The notes beneath the pieces were generated by a model that was not told where the DNA came from, searched no databases, and saw nothing but the letters and a program-made list of their open reading frames with translations. Both the position numbers and the translations under genes were made by a program. A stretch of 64,000 nucleotides of DNA from positions 62,001-126,000 of the forward strand of contig NZ_CP139421.1 of assembly GCF_034119865.1 (NCBI RefSeq). Direction: 5' to 3'. Within the stretch, counting starts at the first letter, position 1; the number at the start of each line of letters is the position of its first letter. Of this stretch, positions 54,432-63,773 are shown one piece after another. This DNA is from Algoriphagus sp. NG3. Lineage in GTDB: Bacteria > Bacteroidota > Bacteroidia > Cytophagales > Cyclobacteriaceae.

Positions 54432-55718
54432 TTACATTAAGTTCAGGATATCCATTCCTATATCCTTTCGATAGTAAGCCTTATCCCAGCTGATCCCTTG
54501 CACCGTAGTGAAGGCATTGCTCAGTGCTTCCTGTAAGGTCTTGCCTTTACCGGTCACTGCAATTACCCGGCCTCCTTGATTCGTTAATTCCCCAGTTTCA
54601 TTTCTGCCTGTGCCTGCATGGAAAATCTCCGCTCCTTCTATAGTTTCCGGCAAAGTAATCACCTTGCCTTTGTCATAGGATCCAGGATATCCTCCGCTTA
54701 CCATGACTACTGTGGTGGCATAATCATCTGATATCTTCAGTTCGTAGGAATCCAACGAGCCTGTGCCTATTCCGTGAAGTAAAGCCAGAAAATCACTTTC
54801 TATTCGTGGAAGGACTGCCTCTGTTTCTGGATCCCCCATGCGGACATTGTATTCGATTACTTTTGGCTCTCCGTTTTTGTTCATCAGACCGATAAACAAG
54901 AATCCTTTATAGGGGATGTTTTCTTTTGCGAGTCCATCTACCGTAGGTTTCACTATTTGATCTTCCACTTTGGCCATGAAAGCCTCATCTGCAAATATCA
55001 CAGGGCTCACAGCTCCCATTCCCCCGGTGTTGAGTCCGGTGTCGCCTTCTCCGATTCTTTTGTAGTCTTTTGCTTCAGGCAGGATTTTGTAGTTTTTACC
55101 ATCAGTGGCTACGAAGACGGAAAGTTCTATTCCAGTCAGGAATTCCTCTATCACCACTTTGGATGAAGCTTCACCGAATTTTTGATCCAGTAGCATTTCT
55201 TTCAGGGAGGTTTTGGCTTCTTCTAGAGTCAGGCAGATCAGCACGCCTTTTCCGGCGGCCAGACCGTCTGCCTTCAATACAATTGGAAGACTTTGGGCTT
55301 CCAGATAGGCCAAGCCAGCATCTAGTTGGTCTGCTGTGAAGGTCTCATAAGCAGCCGTGGGGATATTGTTCCGCTGCATGAAGCGTTTGGAGAAATCTTT
55401 ACTGCCTTCCAGTGTGGCTCCGAGTTGGGATGGGCCCACTACGGGAACATTGGCAGTCTCTGGCTGGTTTTGAAGGTAATCCACAATGCCTTTTACCAAA
55501 GGTTCCTCTGGGCCTACGACGACCAGTCCGATGTTTTTGGAGGTGATAAAATCCCTGATCGCATCAAAGTCAGTGATGCTGATGGAGATGTTTGTAGCTA
55601 AGGTCTCAGTGCCTGCGTTTCCCGGTGCTACATATAGTTGGGTACAATTGCTGCTTTGTACGATCTTCCAGGCGAAAGCATGTTCTCTGCCTCCGCTTCC
55701 TAATAAGAGTATATTCAT
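54432..55718 (-). CDS. purD: Phosphoribosylamine-glycine ligase
   Basis: The 428-residue ATP-grasp enzyme performs the second step of purine synthesis, joining glycine to phosphoribosylamine. Signatures include the N-terminal LLLGSGGREHAFAWK, VVGPEEPLVKGIVD (about 65-78), LKADGLAAGKGVLI (about 141-154), GLNTGGMGAVSP (about 229-240) and EYNVRMGDPETEAVLPR (about 286-302). Length and motif order are normal. It lies 14 bp after recQ and 42 bp before ricT, forming a leftward housekeeping run. Confidence 0.97.
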   Translation of the reverse strand: MNILLLGSGGREHAFAWKIVQSSNCTQLYVAPGNAGTETLATNISISITDFDAIRDFITSKNIGLVVVGPEEPLVKGIVDYLQNQPETANVPVVGPSQLGATLEGSKDFSKRFMQRNNIPTAAYETFTADQLDAGLAYLEAQSLPIVLKADGLAAGKGVLICLTLEEAKTSLKEMLLDQKFGEASSKVVIEEFLTGIELSVFVATDGKNYKILPEAKDYKRIGEGDTGLNTGGMGAVSPVIFADEAFMAKVEDQIVKPTVDGLAKENIPYKGFLFIGLMNKNGEPKVIEYNVRMGDPETEAVLPRIESDFLALLHGIGTGSLDSYELKISDDYATTVVMVSGGYPGSYDKGKVITLPETIEGAEIFHAGTGRNETGELTNQGGRVIAVTGKGKTLQEALSNAFTTVQGISWDKAYYRKDIGMDILNLM

Positions 55719-55732
55719 TGACTCAATTCAAG

Positions 55733-57910
55733 TTAATTCGCATGCTCAGAGATGAACTTGATACGATAGACCCGCAATTCATCTTCTGCGAAATCCTCGT
55801 CTTCCAATTCTTCCAGTGCTGCTTTGATCTGATCACTGGAGGCATTCATGAAGTAATCGTGGAGCATATCCTCCCGATCTTCATCCATAATAGCCTCTAT
55901 GTAGTAATCTATATTTAGTTTAGTTCCGCTATAAATGATCTGCTCTATTTCATGGAGCAAATCACTCATACTCATATTGAGGTTTTCTGCCACCTCATCC
56001 AAGCCTACCTTGCGGTCGATTTGCTGGATAATAGATATTTTTACTTTAGACCGGGTTCCGGATGATTTCACTACCACATCCGAAGCGGTCTCGATCTCAT
56101 TCTCCTCTACGTAAGTTGCAATAAGCTTCAGGAATGATGACCCGAATTTAGCGACTTTTCCCATACCTACGCCAATGATCTGGGCTAGCTCTTCACGTGT
56201 GGTCGGATATACAGTCGCCATTTCTTCCAACGATGGATCCTGAAAGATCACATAAGGAGGCAATCCCTTGGTACGGGCTACTTTTTTTCGTTCAGCTTTA
56301 AGTAATTCAAAGAGTTTTTCGTCGTAAGAGATACCCGTGTTGATAACTATTTCCGCCTGTCCGTTTTGCATTTCCGCTTCAAAATCATGGTCATAATGAA
56401 GATCAAGCGCATAGGGTGACTCCATAAAATCTTTGCCTTTTGGAGTCAGCTTTAACACACCGTAATTTTCTATGTCCTTTTCCAGCATGTTCAGGATCAT
56501 CACCTGACGTATCACCCCTACCCATCTTTTCTCGGTAGTTTCACTTCCTTTGCCAAAAACAGGGAGGCTGTCATGTGAGTAGCTCAGCACGTAATCAGTA
56601 GATTCTCCGATAATCACTTTCACAAGGTGCTCTAGACGAAAACGCTCATTAGTCTGTTTTACTGCTTCCAATACGGTGCCTACCATATCTATCCCTTCGA
56701 AGGTTTCTCTACTCCGTTTGCAATTGTCACAGAAACCACAATCCTCATCCATGGTTTCGCCAAAGTAATTCAGGATAAATTTCCTTCTACAAACGCCTGT
56801 CTCTGCATAGGCAGCCATTTCCTGTAAAAGGAGCTTGGCATTTTCCCGCTCTGTAACAGGTTTGTCCTTGTTGAACTTGTCGAGCTTAACGATGTCTTCG
56901 TATCGGTAGAACATCAGACAATGCCCCTCCAGTCCATCCCGACCCGCACGTCCGGTTTCCTGATAGTAACCCTCTAGGGATTTTGGCACGTCATAGTGGA
57001 TCACGTAGCGCACATCGGGCTTGTCTATTCCCATGCCAAATGCAATGGTAGCCACAATTACGTCAAGCTCCTCATTGAGAAAGTCGTCCTGGGTTTTGAT
57101 TCGCACCGAGGAGTCCAGTCCTGCATGATAGGGTGCTGCATTGATTTGGTTTACTCTGAGTAGCTGGGCTATTTCCTCTACTTTTTTCCTGCTGAGGCAG
57201 TAGATGATTCCGGATTTTCCTTTGTGCCCTTTGATGAATTTAATCAGGTCTCGCTTGGAGTCATTCTTCACTTTTGGGCGTACTTCGTAGAACAGATTAG
57301 TTCTGTTGAAGGAGGACTTGAATAAGTCAGCTTCCTCCATCTGAAGGTTGCGTTGTATATCCTGCTGTACCTTGGGAGTAGCCGTTGCTGTAAGAGCTAT
57401 AATAGGTAGATTAGGGGCGATCTGCGCTATGATGGATTTTATCCTTCGGTACTCTGGCCTGAAGTCATGTCCCCACTCTGAAATACAATGTGCCTCATCA
57501 ATGGCTACAAAACTGAGTGTGGCAGACTTTAGGAATTCCACATTTTCCTCCTTGGTCAAAGATTCCGGAGCTACATAGAGTAACTTGGTTTTTTTGGCCA
57601 TTACTTCGCTTTTCACCCGGGTGACTTCTGATTTGTTCAGCGTGGAGTTTAGGAAGTGGGCATTGATGCCCAAAGCCTGTAATTGATCCACCTGGTTTTT
57701 CATCAAAGCTATCAAAGGTGATATGACTATGGCGGTTCCTCCCGAGATTACAGCCGGTAACTGGTAGCACAGGGATTTTCCCGCACCAGTAGGCATGATG
57801 ACGAAGGTATTGCGCTTATTGAGCAAATTATCCACGATCAATTCCTGATTTCCCCGGAATTGATTGAATCCAAAGATTCCTTTAAGATCTGCTTTTACTT
57901 TTTCTTCCAC
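55733..57910 (-). CDS. recQ: ATP-dependent DNA helicase RecQ
   Basis: The 725-residue superfamily 2 helicase has Walker A MPTGAGKSLCYQLPA (about 39-53), the DEAH box AIDEAHCISEWGHDFRPEY (about 138-156) and motif VI YYQETGRAGRDG (about 315-326). A four-cysteine zinc site follows (CRRKF and CGFCDNC), then the winged-helix RQC domain and an HRDC domain (about 525-600). A further about 110-residue C-terminal part is typical of Bacteroidota RecQ. It unwinds recombination and replication intermediates. It diverges from kdsD, sharing a 96-bp intergenic region. Confidence 0.97.
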   Translation of the reverse strand: MEEKVKADLKGIFGFNQFRGNQELIVDNLLNKRNTFVIMPTGAGKSLCYQLPAVISGGTAIVISPLIALMKNQVDQLQALGINAHFLNSTLNKSEVTRVKSEVMAKKTKLLYVAPESLTKEENVEFLKSATLSFVAIDEAHCISEWGHDFRPEYRRIKSIIAQIAPNLPIIALTATATPKVQQDIQRNLQMEEADLFKSSFNRTNLFYEVRPKVKNDSKRDLIKFIKGHKGKSGIIYCLSRKKVEEIAQLLRVNQINAAPYHAGLDSSVRIKTQDDFLNEELDVIVATIAFGMGIDKPDVRYVIHYDVPKSLEGYYQETGRAGRDGLEGHCLMFYRYEDIVKLDKFNKDKPVTERENAKLLLQEMAAYAETGVCRRKFILNYFGETMDEDCGFCDNCKRSRETFEGIDMVGTVLEAVKQTNERFRLEHLVKVIIGESTDYVLSYSHDSLPVFGKGSETTEKRWVGVIRQVMILNMLEKDIENYGVLKLTPKGKDFMESPYALDLHYDHDFEAEMQNGQAEIVINTGISYDEKLFELLKAERKKVARTKGLPPYVIFQDPSLEEMATVYPTTREELAQIIGVGMGKVAKFGSSFLKLIATYVEENEIETASDVVVKSSGTRSKVKISIIQQIDRKVGLDEVAENLNMSMSDLLHEIEQIIYSGTKLNIDYYIEAIMDEDREDMLHDYFMNASSDQIKAALEELEDEDFAEDELRVYRIKFISEHAN

Positions 57911-58006
57911 TTGTTAAGGGGCTAAAAGGGTAACTAAAGCCTGTAAACAGGAATGATTTATTACATTTATACCCAGGTTCAAAATTAGTTATAAACGCGG
58001 GTAAAA

Positions 58007-58975
58007 TTGAATTTAGCTAAAAATATTAGAAATACTGCCACAAGAGTCTTGCAAAACGAGGCACAGGCAGTGTTAAATCTTGTAGATTTTTTGGATGGGG
58101 ATTTTGAGGCCTGTGTGGAGCATATTTTAGAATCCAAAGGTAGGGTGGTCGTCACGGGAGTAGGGAAGAGTGCAATTATAGCACATAAGATCGTAGCTAC
58201 GCTGAACTCCACAGGAACCCCTGCGCTTTTTATGCATGCTGCTGATGCTATTCACGGTGATTTGGGCATGATACAGGATGACGATATTGTCATCTGTATT
58301 TCAAAAAGCGGAAATACCCCGGAGATTAGGGTGCTCGTTCCCTTGCTTAAAAGTCTTGGCTCTAAGCTTGTTGGCTTGGTGAGCAATACTAAGAGTTTTC
58401 TGGCGGAGCATGCGGATTTTGTCCTCAATGCTACTATCGGAGAAGAGGCATGCCCGAATAATCTGGCTCCGACGACCAGCACTACGGCGCATTTGGCACT
58501 TGGTGATGCATTGGCAGTCTGCTTATTGGAGGCACGAGGTTTTACTTCAGATGATTTTGCAAAATATCATCCCGGAGGATCCCTCGGCAAGCAACTGTAC
58601 CTGAGAGTGGGGGATGTACTGGGAGGGAGTGAAATCCCGGTGGTAACAGAAAAAGCAGGACTTGCCGAAGTCATCCTGGAAATTTCCGGGAAAAGACTTG
58701 GAGCTACGGCAGTAGTAGATGAGCAGGGGGATTTAAAAGGTATTATTACAGATGGTGACCTGCGAAGGATGCTTCAAAAATCCTTGGATATACAATATCT
58801 AAAGGCTTCGGATATCATGTCCGTAAATCCCAAATCTATTTCCACACGAGAATATGCCATTCGTGCGTTAAATATGATGAAAAATCATAATATCACTCAA
58901 CTTGTAGCCATGGATGGGGATAAAATCGCTGGTTTTGTCCATATTCATGAATTAATGAAAGAAGGAATTGTTTAA
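58007..58975 (+). CDS. kdsD: KdsD/KpsF arabinose-5-phosphate isomerase
   Basis: The 322-residue enzyme has a SIS sugar-isomerase domain (about 40-175; GRVVVTGVGKSAIIAHKI, ISKSGNTPEI) followed by two CBS domains (about 205-322). It converts ribulose-5-phosphate to arabinose-5-phosphate, the first step to Kdo for lipopolysaccharide. The start appears to be TTG at 58007: no in-frame ATG lies nearby upstream, and the resulting MNLAKNIRNTATRVL matches the family N-terminus. It is 8 bp upstream of manC, linking two envelope-sugar precursor genes. Confidence 0.92.
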   Translation: MNLAKNIRNTATRVLQNEAQAVLNLVDFLDGDFEACVEHILESKGRVVVTGVGKSAIIAHKIVATLNSTGTPALFMHAADAIHGDLGMIQDDDIVICISKSGNTPEIRVLVPLLKSLGSKLVGLVSNTKSFLAEHADFVLNATIGEEACPNNLAPTTSTTAHLALGDALAVCLLEARGFTSDDFAKYHPGGSLGKQLYLRVGDVLGGSEIPVVTEKAGLAEVILEISGKRLGATAVVDEQGDLKGIITDGDLRRMLQKSLDIQYLKASDIMSVNPKSISTREYAIRALNMMKNHNITQLVAMDGDKIAGFVHIHELMKEGIV

Positions 58976-58983
58976 GTTTTAGC

Positions 58984-60054
58984 ATGCACAGTAAACCCTA
59001 TATTTTAATTATGGCCGGGGGCATAGGATCCCGGTTTTGGCCTTATAGCCGTAGAAAGCGACCAAAGCAGTTTTTGGATATTCTCGGGACGGGGCGCTCA
59101 CTTTTGCAGATGACTTTTGATCGTTTTGTTGATACTGCAGATCTCGATCAGTTTGTAGTCATCACCTACAAAAAATATGTGGCACTGGTCAAGGAACAGT
59201 TGCCACAGTTGAAGGATCATCAGATTCTTATTGAGCCTATGCGGAAAAACACAGCTCCCTGCATTGCGTATGCTACTTATAAAATCCGGTCTGTTGACCC
59301 TGAGGCTACCATCATAGTTACTCCAGCTGACCATCTGATCCTTCAGGAAAAAAGCTTTGCGAAAACGCTCAAAAAAGCTGTGGAAGCGGCAAGTGAGGGT
59401 AAGTTGATCACGCTGGGAATCAAACCAAATCGACCGGAAACCGGCTATGGCTATATACAATACATAGAAGAACCAAAAACCTCAGCCTTCAGGGTAAAGA
59501 CATTTATTGAAAAGCCTAATCCCAAACTTGCCAGAACATTTTTGGACAGTGGGGATTTTGTTTGGAATTCTGGCATGTTTGTCTGGAAGGCTCAGAGTCT
59601 AATCCATGCTTTTGAGGAATATATGCCGGATCTGGCGGAAGTCTTCGAAGAAGGGGCAACTATCTATGGGACTGAGGGAGAAGAGGCCTTTATCTCCAGT
59701 GCCTATACCCAGGTGAAAAATATCTCTATAGATTATGGGATAATGGAAAAATCCAGTGAGGTGTATGTGATTCTGGGGAATTTCGGCTGGTCTGATCTTG
59801 GCTCCTGGAACAGCCTCTACGATATGAGGAACAAAGATGAAGACAACAATGTCGTGGAGGCGAATGCGATCTTATACGACACGAAAAACAGCTATATAAA
59901 AGTAGATGGGGAGAAGTTGGTGGTCGTACAAGGCCTGGAAAACTACCTGGTCAATGAGACAGACAATGTACTGCTGATCTGCAAACTGGATGCGGAGAAA
60001 AAATTCAGGGAGTTTGTCTCCAATGCAAAAAAGAAGGGAGAAGGATTTGTATAA
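58984..60054 (+). CDS. manC: Mannose-1-phosphate guanylyltransferase
   Basis: The 356-residue sugar nucleotidyltransferase has N-terminal motif MAGGIGSRFWPYSRRKRPKQ (11-30), which holds the GTP-binding loop and catalytic lysine. FIEKPN is near residue 174 and the end is short. It lacks the C-terminal phosphomannose isomerase half found in bifunctional ManC/AlgA enzymes. It makes GDP-mannose for glycans and exopolysaccharide. It is 8 bp after kdsD and is presumably co-transcribed. The following 137 bp up to rlmB, which is convergent, show no gene. Confidence 0.93.
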   Translation: MHSKPYILIMAGGIGSRFWPYSRRKRPKQFLDILGTGRSLLQMTFDRFVDTADLDQFVVITYKKYVALVKEQLPQLKDHQILIEPMRKNTAPCIAYATYKIRSVDPEATIIVTPADHLILQEKSFAKTLKKAVEAASEGKLITLGIKPNRPETGYGYIQYIEEPKTSAFRVKTFIEKPNPKLARTFLDSGDFVWNSGMFVWKAQSLIHAFEEYMPDLAEVFEEGATIYGTEGEEAFISSAYTQVKNISIDYGIMEKSSEVYVILGNFGWSDLGSWNSLYDMRNKDEDNNVVEANAILYDTKNSYIKVDGEKLVVVQGLENYLVNETDNVLLICKLDAEKKFREFVSNAKKKGEGFV

Positions 60055-60191
60055 TCCAATCTCCCATGAAATTTTTTGCCTCTGCCTCCGAATCGGGAAA
60101 GGCAATAAAGAAACCTAGTGAATAATTCAGGCAAGTACTTTGTCTCTAATCTTGCCTCTTGACTCTATATTCTTGATACTTTAAATCATCT

Positions 60192-60965
60192 TTACTTCCT
60201 CTGCCTGATAGCTTCGTAGATAGCTACTCCAGCCGATACGGAGACGTTCAAGCTTTCTATCCTCCCGGCCATGGGGATTTTGACTTTTTCGTCCACGATC
60301 CCCATCAGCTCGGTGGAAATACCGTCTTCTTCAGATCCCATGACCATGGCCACAGGCACCGAGAAGTCTGTTTCATACATGGTTTTGTCAGTTTTCTCCG
60401 TGATGGCCACCAGTACCAAGCCTGATTTCTGAAGATCCCTACAGGTATAGAATAGGTTTCTTACACGCACTACAGGAAGGAAATTCAATGCTCCCACTGA
60501 GGTTTTGATTGCGTCAGAATTGATTTGGGCACTTCCTTTTTCAGGGATGACTATGGCATCCACTCCAGCACACTCCGCAGTTCTGGCTATAGCGCCAAAA
60601 TTCCTCACATCGGTAATTCTGTCCAATATAAGAATCAAGGGTGCCTTGCCTACATTAAAGCAGCTTTCGATCACATGATCCAAAGAAGCATACTCTATAG
60701 ACGACATCTGGGCGACTACGCCCTGATGGTTTTTACGGGTGATTCTGTTGAGCTTCGCATCAGGGACACGGACTACTGGGATTTTCTCCTCCTTGCACAG
60801 TTTGATCAATTCTTTGATCAGATCATTATTGATCTCTTTTTGTACCAACACCTTGTCGATGTCCTTCCCAGCATGGATTGACTCCATGACCGCCCTGGTG
60901 CCAAAAATAAAATCTTTCTCGTGTTCGCCTTTTTCAATCAAAAAGCCATCTTTCCGCTTCTCCAT
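60192..60965 (-). CDS. rlmB: 23S rRNA 2'-O-methyltransferase RlmB (TrmH family)
   Basis: The 257-residue SpoU/TrmH methyltransferase has a small N-terminal substrate-binding domain (about 15-85; FIFGTRAVMESI) and a knotted catalytic domain. The three family motifs are ILDRITDVRNFGAIARTAEC (motif 1), VMGSEEDGIS (motif 2) and IPMAGRIESLNVSVSAGVAIYE (motif 3, the knot). It is predicted to methylate the ribose of G2251 of 23S rRNA. The ATG at 60965 is preferred; an upstream TTG would add seven residues. The start lies inside the end of the GWxTD gene, a 28-bp overlap. Confidence 0.92.
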   Translation of the reverse strand: MEKRKDGFLIEKGEHEKDFIFGTRAVMESIHAGKDIDKVLVQKEINNDLIKELIKLCKEEKIPVVRVPDAKLNRITRKNHQGVVAQMSSIEYASLDHVIESCFNVGKAPLILILDRITDVRNFGAIARTAECAGVDAIVIPEKGSAQINSDAIKTSVGALNFLPVVRVRNLFYTCRDLQKSGLVLVAITEKTDKTMYETDFSVPVAMVMGSEEDGISTELMGIVDEKVKIPMAGRIESLNVSVSAGVAIYEAIRQRK

Positions 60966-62173
60966 ATGGATATGTTTTTGAACCAAACCGGCTGATAGGC
61001 TCGGGAGCGGTTCAAGGTGTAATAGTGTGGGCTAAGTATGTTTTTTACCCGTGCAAAGGTAAAGCGAATTCTTGAACTCTCGTTGGTCCCTCCATAACTC
61101 CACACTTCCCTGTCCAAATAAAAGTTGACTTCCTGCGGGGGACCCATCACGATATACACCATTCCCTTATCAGTTTTCCATCCCTCTTTGAAATCGGTGA
61201 ACAGGATATTGGCAAATTCCACCTGCCTGAAGTATTCTTTAATGAGTTCCTTAGCAGTATCGGCATTTCTTGTCATGCTGATCCAGTAGGTATCCAATGC
61301 TTTCTTTTTATCCTGAGCGGCTCTTAAGTCCTCATGTTCTTTTCTCGTAGAGATATACGTGACCATATCCACCATTTCCTCCCAGTCTTTTACTTTTGGA
61401 AAAGCCTCATGGGTAGTTTTCAGCACAATTCCCGCCGCCGCAGTAGTGTCACTTTGTATAAAATAGTATCCTAATTTATCGAAGCTTTTGGGTACATTTT
61501 CCAAGAAATCCCCTTCGTCTATTACTTCCAATTCTCTGGGGACCGCTGCGGGTTTGGTCTCCATAGGAGGATAAGGTACTTCCAGGCTGATAGGGTAGTA
61601 GAAGCTGTGAAGGGTAGGTTTTCCTGTTGACTTGAAAAGTAAGGATTCCCCGGCATTCAGGTAGTTTTGGTCAAAGGACACATTGTTTGCGAAGTATGTC
61701 CCAAAATCAGGGATGTCATATACAAACTTGCTCTTAATGTCTGTGGAATAATAATATTCATCTCCCTGCCGGGTGTCTAAAGCTGTAAATAGAGCGACGG
61801 AGGTTTCTGTCTGGGAAGGTATTTCAACAGATTTTTCAAAAACCCAATGCCGGTCTGTGTCAAACTTCAGGTCTGTAGCGGTCAGGATATGCGTATTGTC
61901 CGAAATTATCTCCTCATCATAGCTTCCCAAAATAGAATAGGTGAAACTAAAGGTGTTGAATGAGGGGTTTTCCTCGATTTTTTCCACCTGAAACTGAAGC
62001 TTGTAGCTTGTTGCCGATTCTTTGACAGGAATGATTTTAAGCGAAAGCCTTGAGTATCTGGAGTAGCGGAGTGTCTGGTTTAAGCTGCTTAGGTTTTTTT
62101 GGGCAAAGCTCGGTGCTACCATGCCTAGAAAGAGGATGAAAAAAATCAGGAGTCGGCTTGTTTTACAGTTCAT
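60938..62173 (-). CDS. GWxTD-domain secreted protein
   Basis: The 411-residue protein starts at the ATG at 62173, which gives a signal peptide ending VAPSFAQ. A beta-rich first two thirds is followed by the GWxTD domain (about 290-400), recognisable by ILFTDFKEGWKTDKGMVYIVMGPPQEV and a late VWSYGGTNESSRIRFTFARV. The domain is widespread in Bacteroidota and Acidobacteria without a proven role. It overlaps the rlmB start by 28 bp and diverges from the methyltransferase gene. Confidence 0.85.
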   Translation of the reverse strand: MNCKTSRLLIFFILFLGMVAPSFAQKNLSSLNQTLRYSRYSRLSLKIIPVKESATSYKLQFQVEKIEENPSFNTFSFTYSILGSYDEEIISDNTHILTATDLKFDTDRHWVFEKSVEIPSQTETSVALFTALDTRQGDEYYYSTDIKSKFVYDIPDFGTYFANNVSFDQNYLNAGESLLFKSTGKPTLHSFYYPISLEVPYPPMETKPAAVPRELEVIDEGDFLENVPKSFDKLGYYFIQSDTTAAAGIVLKTTHEAFPKVKDWEEMVDMVTYISTRKEHEDLRAAQDKKKALDTYWISMTRNADTAKELIKEYFRQVEFANILFTDFKEGWKTDKGMVYIVMGPPQEVNFYLDREVWSYGGTNESSRIRFTFARVKNILSPHYYTLNRSRAYQPVWFKNISIWRSGKMAF

Positions 62174-62206
62174 CGGGTGTTGATCACGGGTTTGGGAAAT
62201 TAACCT

Positions 62207-62214
62207 TACTTTTG
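62207..62214 (+). promoter_or_regulatory. Candidate -7 element of the methyltransferase gene
   Basis: TACTTTTG matches TAnnTTTG exactly and lies 20 bp before the start codon. A TTGA at 62180-62183 could serve as a weak -33 element. Confidence 0.4.
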
Positions 62215-62234
62215 CCAAAATAGTAAATTTTTAT

Positions 62235-63011
62235 ATGGCTACCTATACAACGGAAATCGCTTCTGACAAGTTGGTCAGTGACAATCCTATTCATCAACGC
62301 TTACTCAAAGCTTACATTGCAGCCCAGCCTTGGGTTTCTGGTAAATTGCTCGAAATCGGCTGTGGCGAAGGCCGTGGAGTAGAGACACTTCTTCCTTATG
62401 CGGACAGCTACCTTGGGCTGGACAAAATCCAGGAAGTAATTGATGATCTGAAAATCAGATTCCCTAAGGTGGAGTTTCGACAGGCTGTAATACCTCCCTT
62501 TAAAGGTATTGAGGACAGTTCTTTCGATATGGTGGTGAGTTTTCAGGTAATAGAGCACATTGCAGACGACCGGCTTTTTTTGGAGGAAATCTATCGTGTG
62601 CTGAAGCCTGGAGGCAAGGCGGTGATATCGACGCCTAACATAAATCACACCTTATCAAGGAATCCCTGGCATGAGCGCGAATATACCCCTCAGCAATTAA
62701 TTGGCTTGTGCTCGTCGATTTTTGATTCGGTGCAGGCAAAAGGAGTGGGCGGAAATGAGAAAGTCTGGGCTTACCATGAAGCCAATCGTAAATCTGTTCA
62801 GAAAATCATGCGGTATGATATTTTTGACCTGCAGCATAAGTTGCCGGCCTCATTTCTACGGGTGCCTTATGAGATCCTTAACCGTATGAACCGTAATAAG
62901 CTTCACAAGCAACAAGGAAAAAGCGTGGTGGATATTTCCCATGAAGATTACCTATTGGTGGAGGATCCTGCTGTGGGGCTGGATTTGTTTTATGTGTTGG
63001 GGAAAAAGTAG
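62235..63011 (+). CDS. Class I SAM-dependent methyltransferase
   Basis: The 258-residue protein has a Rossmann methyltransferase core. Motif I is KLLEIGCGEGRGVETLLPY (about 37-55) and binds S-adenosylmethionine, an acidic motif II lies in SYLGLDKIQE, and motif IV/V is DMVVSFQVIEHIADD followed by VLKPGGKAVISTPN. This pattern fits UbiE/COQ5-like small-molecule methyltransferases. The C-terminal 90 residues are variable and probably select the substrate, which is not predictable. It is monocistronic, diverging from the GWxTD gene and convergent with marC. Confidence 0.88.
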   Translation: MATYTTEIASDKLVSDNPIHQRLLKAYIAAQPWVSGKLLEIGCGEGRGVETLLPYADSYLGLDKIQEVIDDLKIRFPKVEFRQAVIPPFKGIEDSSFDMVVSFQVIEHIADDRLFLEEIYRVLKPGGKAVISTPNINHTLSRNPWHEREYTPQQLIGLCSSIFDSVQAKGVGGNEKVWAYHEANRKSVQKIMRYDIFDLQHKLPASFLRVPYEILNRMNRNKLHKQQGKSVVDISHEDYLLVEDPAVGLDLFYVLGKK

Positions 63012-63033
63012 GGTACTCGACTATTCCCTACCA

Positions 63034-63648
63034 TCACTCAAGAAAAGCAGTTTTAACTCCTGAGATAATCATATTGGTGCCAATGATAGCAATGATCAGC
63101 CCCATGATCTTCCCGATCACGACGATGAGGTTTTTTCCAAGCCGTTTTACGATTTGGTCGCCCAGTTCAAAAGCTATATGGGTCATCAGGCACAGCACAG
63201 CAAACACGCCTATGACTATTAGAATATTGAGGTAGTTGCCTTGGGAAGCAAAGTTCATCGCCGTAACGATGGTGCCAGGGCCTGCAAGGATAGGAATAGC
63301 CAAGGGTGAAATCGCTATGTTTTCTTCTGTTTCTGGATCTTTGATGTGCTTTACGCTGGACTTCTTGGACTGTAGCATCTCAAACCCCACAAAGAAAATC
63401 AGTATGCCCCCGGTGATTTTGAAGGCAGGAATGGTAATCCCAAAAATTTCAAAAATAAACTTTCCTAATACTACGAAGACTACCACAATCACAAATGCAG
63501 TGAGTGTCGCCCGCTTACTGATACTTCTCTTGGTCGCTTTGTCCATGTCATCCGTGAGCGAGGCGAAAATCGGAACGTTTGCGATAGGATTCATGATTGC
63601 AAACAATCCAGTGAAAACGGATAAGGTAAATGCGAGAAAATTGTCCAT
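63034..63648 (-). CDS. MarC-family integral membrane protein
   Basis: The 204-residue protein has six predicted transmembrane helices and MarC hallmarks: LFAIMNPIANVPIFASLT (about 16-33), ITGGILIFFVGFEML (about 79-93) and ISPLAIPILAGPGTIVTAMNF (about 112-132). The two conserved 'NP' and 'GPG' re-entrant regions are both present. Annotated as possible small-neutral-amino-acid transporters or exporters, members have no firmly established substrate. It is transcribed alone and convergent with the methyltransferase gene. Confidence 0.9.
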   Translation of the reverse strand: MDNFLAFTLSVFTGLFAIMNPIANVPIFASLTDDMDKATKRSISKRATLTAFVIVVVFVVLGKFIFEIFGITIPAFKITGGILIFFVGFEMLQSKKSSVKHIKDPETEENIAISPLAIPILAGPGTIVTAMNFASQGNYLNILIVIGVFAVLCLMTHIAFELGDQIVKRLGKNLIVVIGKIMGLIIAIIGTNMIISGVKTAFLE

Positions 63649-63773
63649 GGGATTGGGCTGAGGCTTAATACCTGCGAAGATATCAAAATCTTAATCCTGA
63701 ATAAAGGGAATGGAATCTGTAGCTGAATTCAGATAGTAAAACGACCTTGACCAAAGGGCCTAGGGCTGTCTCA

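Noticed and set aside
60055..60191. Possible terminator TTGCCT...AGGCAA between manC and rlmB
   Set aside because: The stem is interrupted and no T tract follows on either strand, so it was not called.
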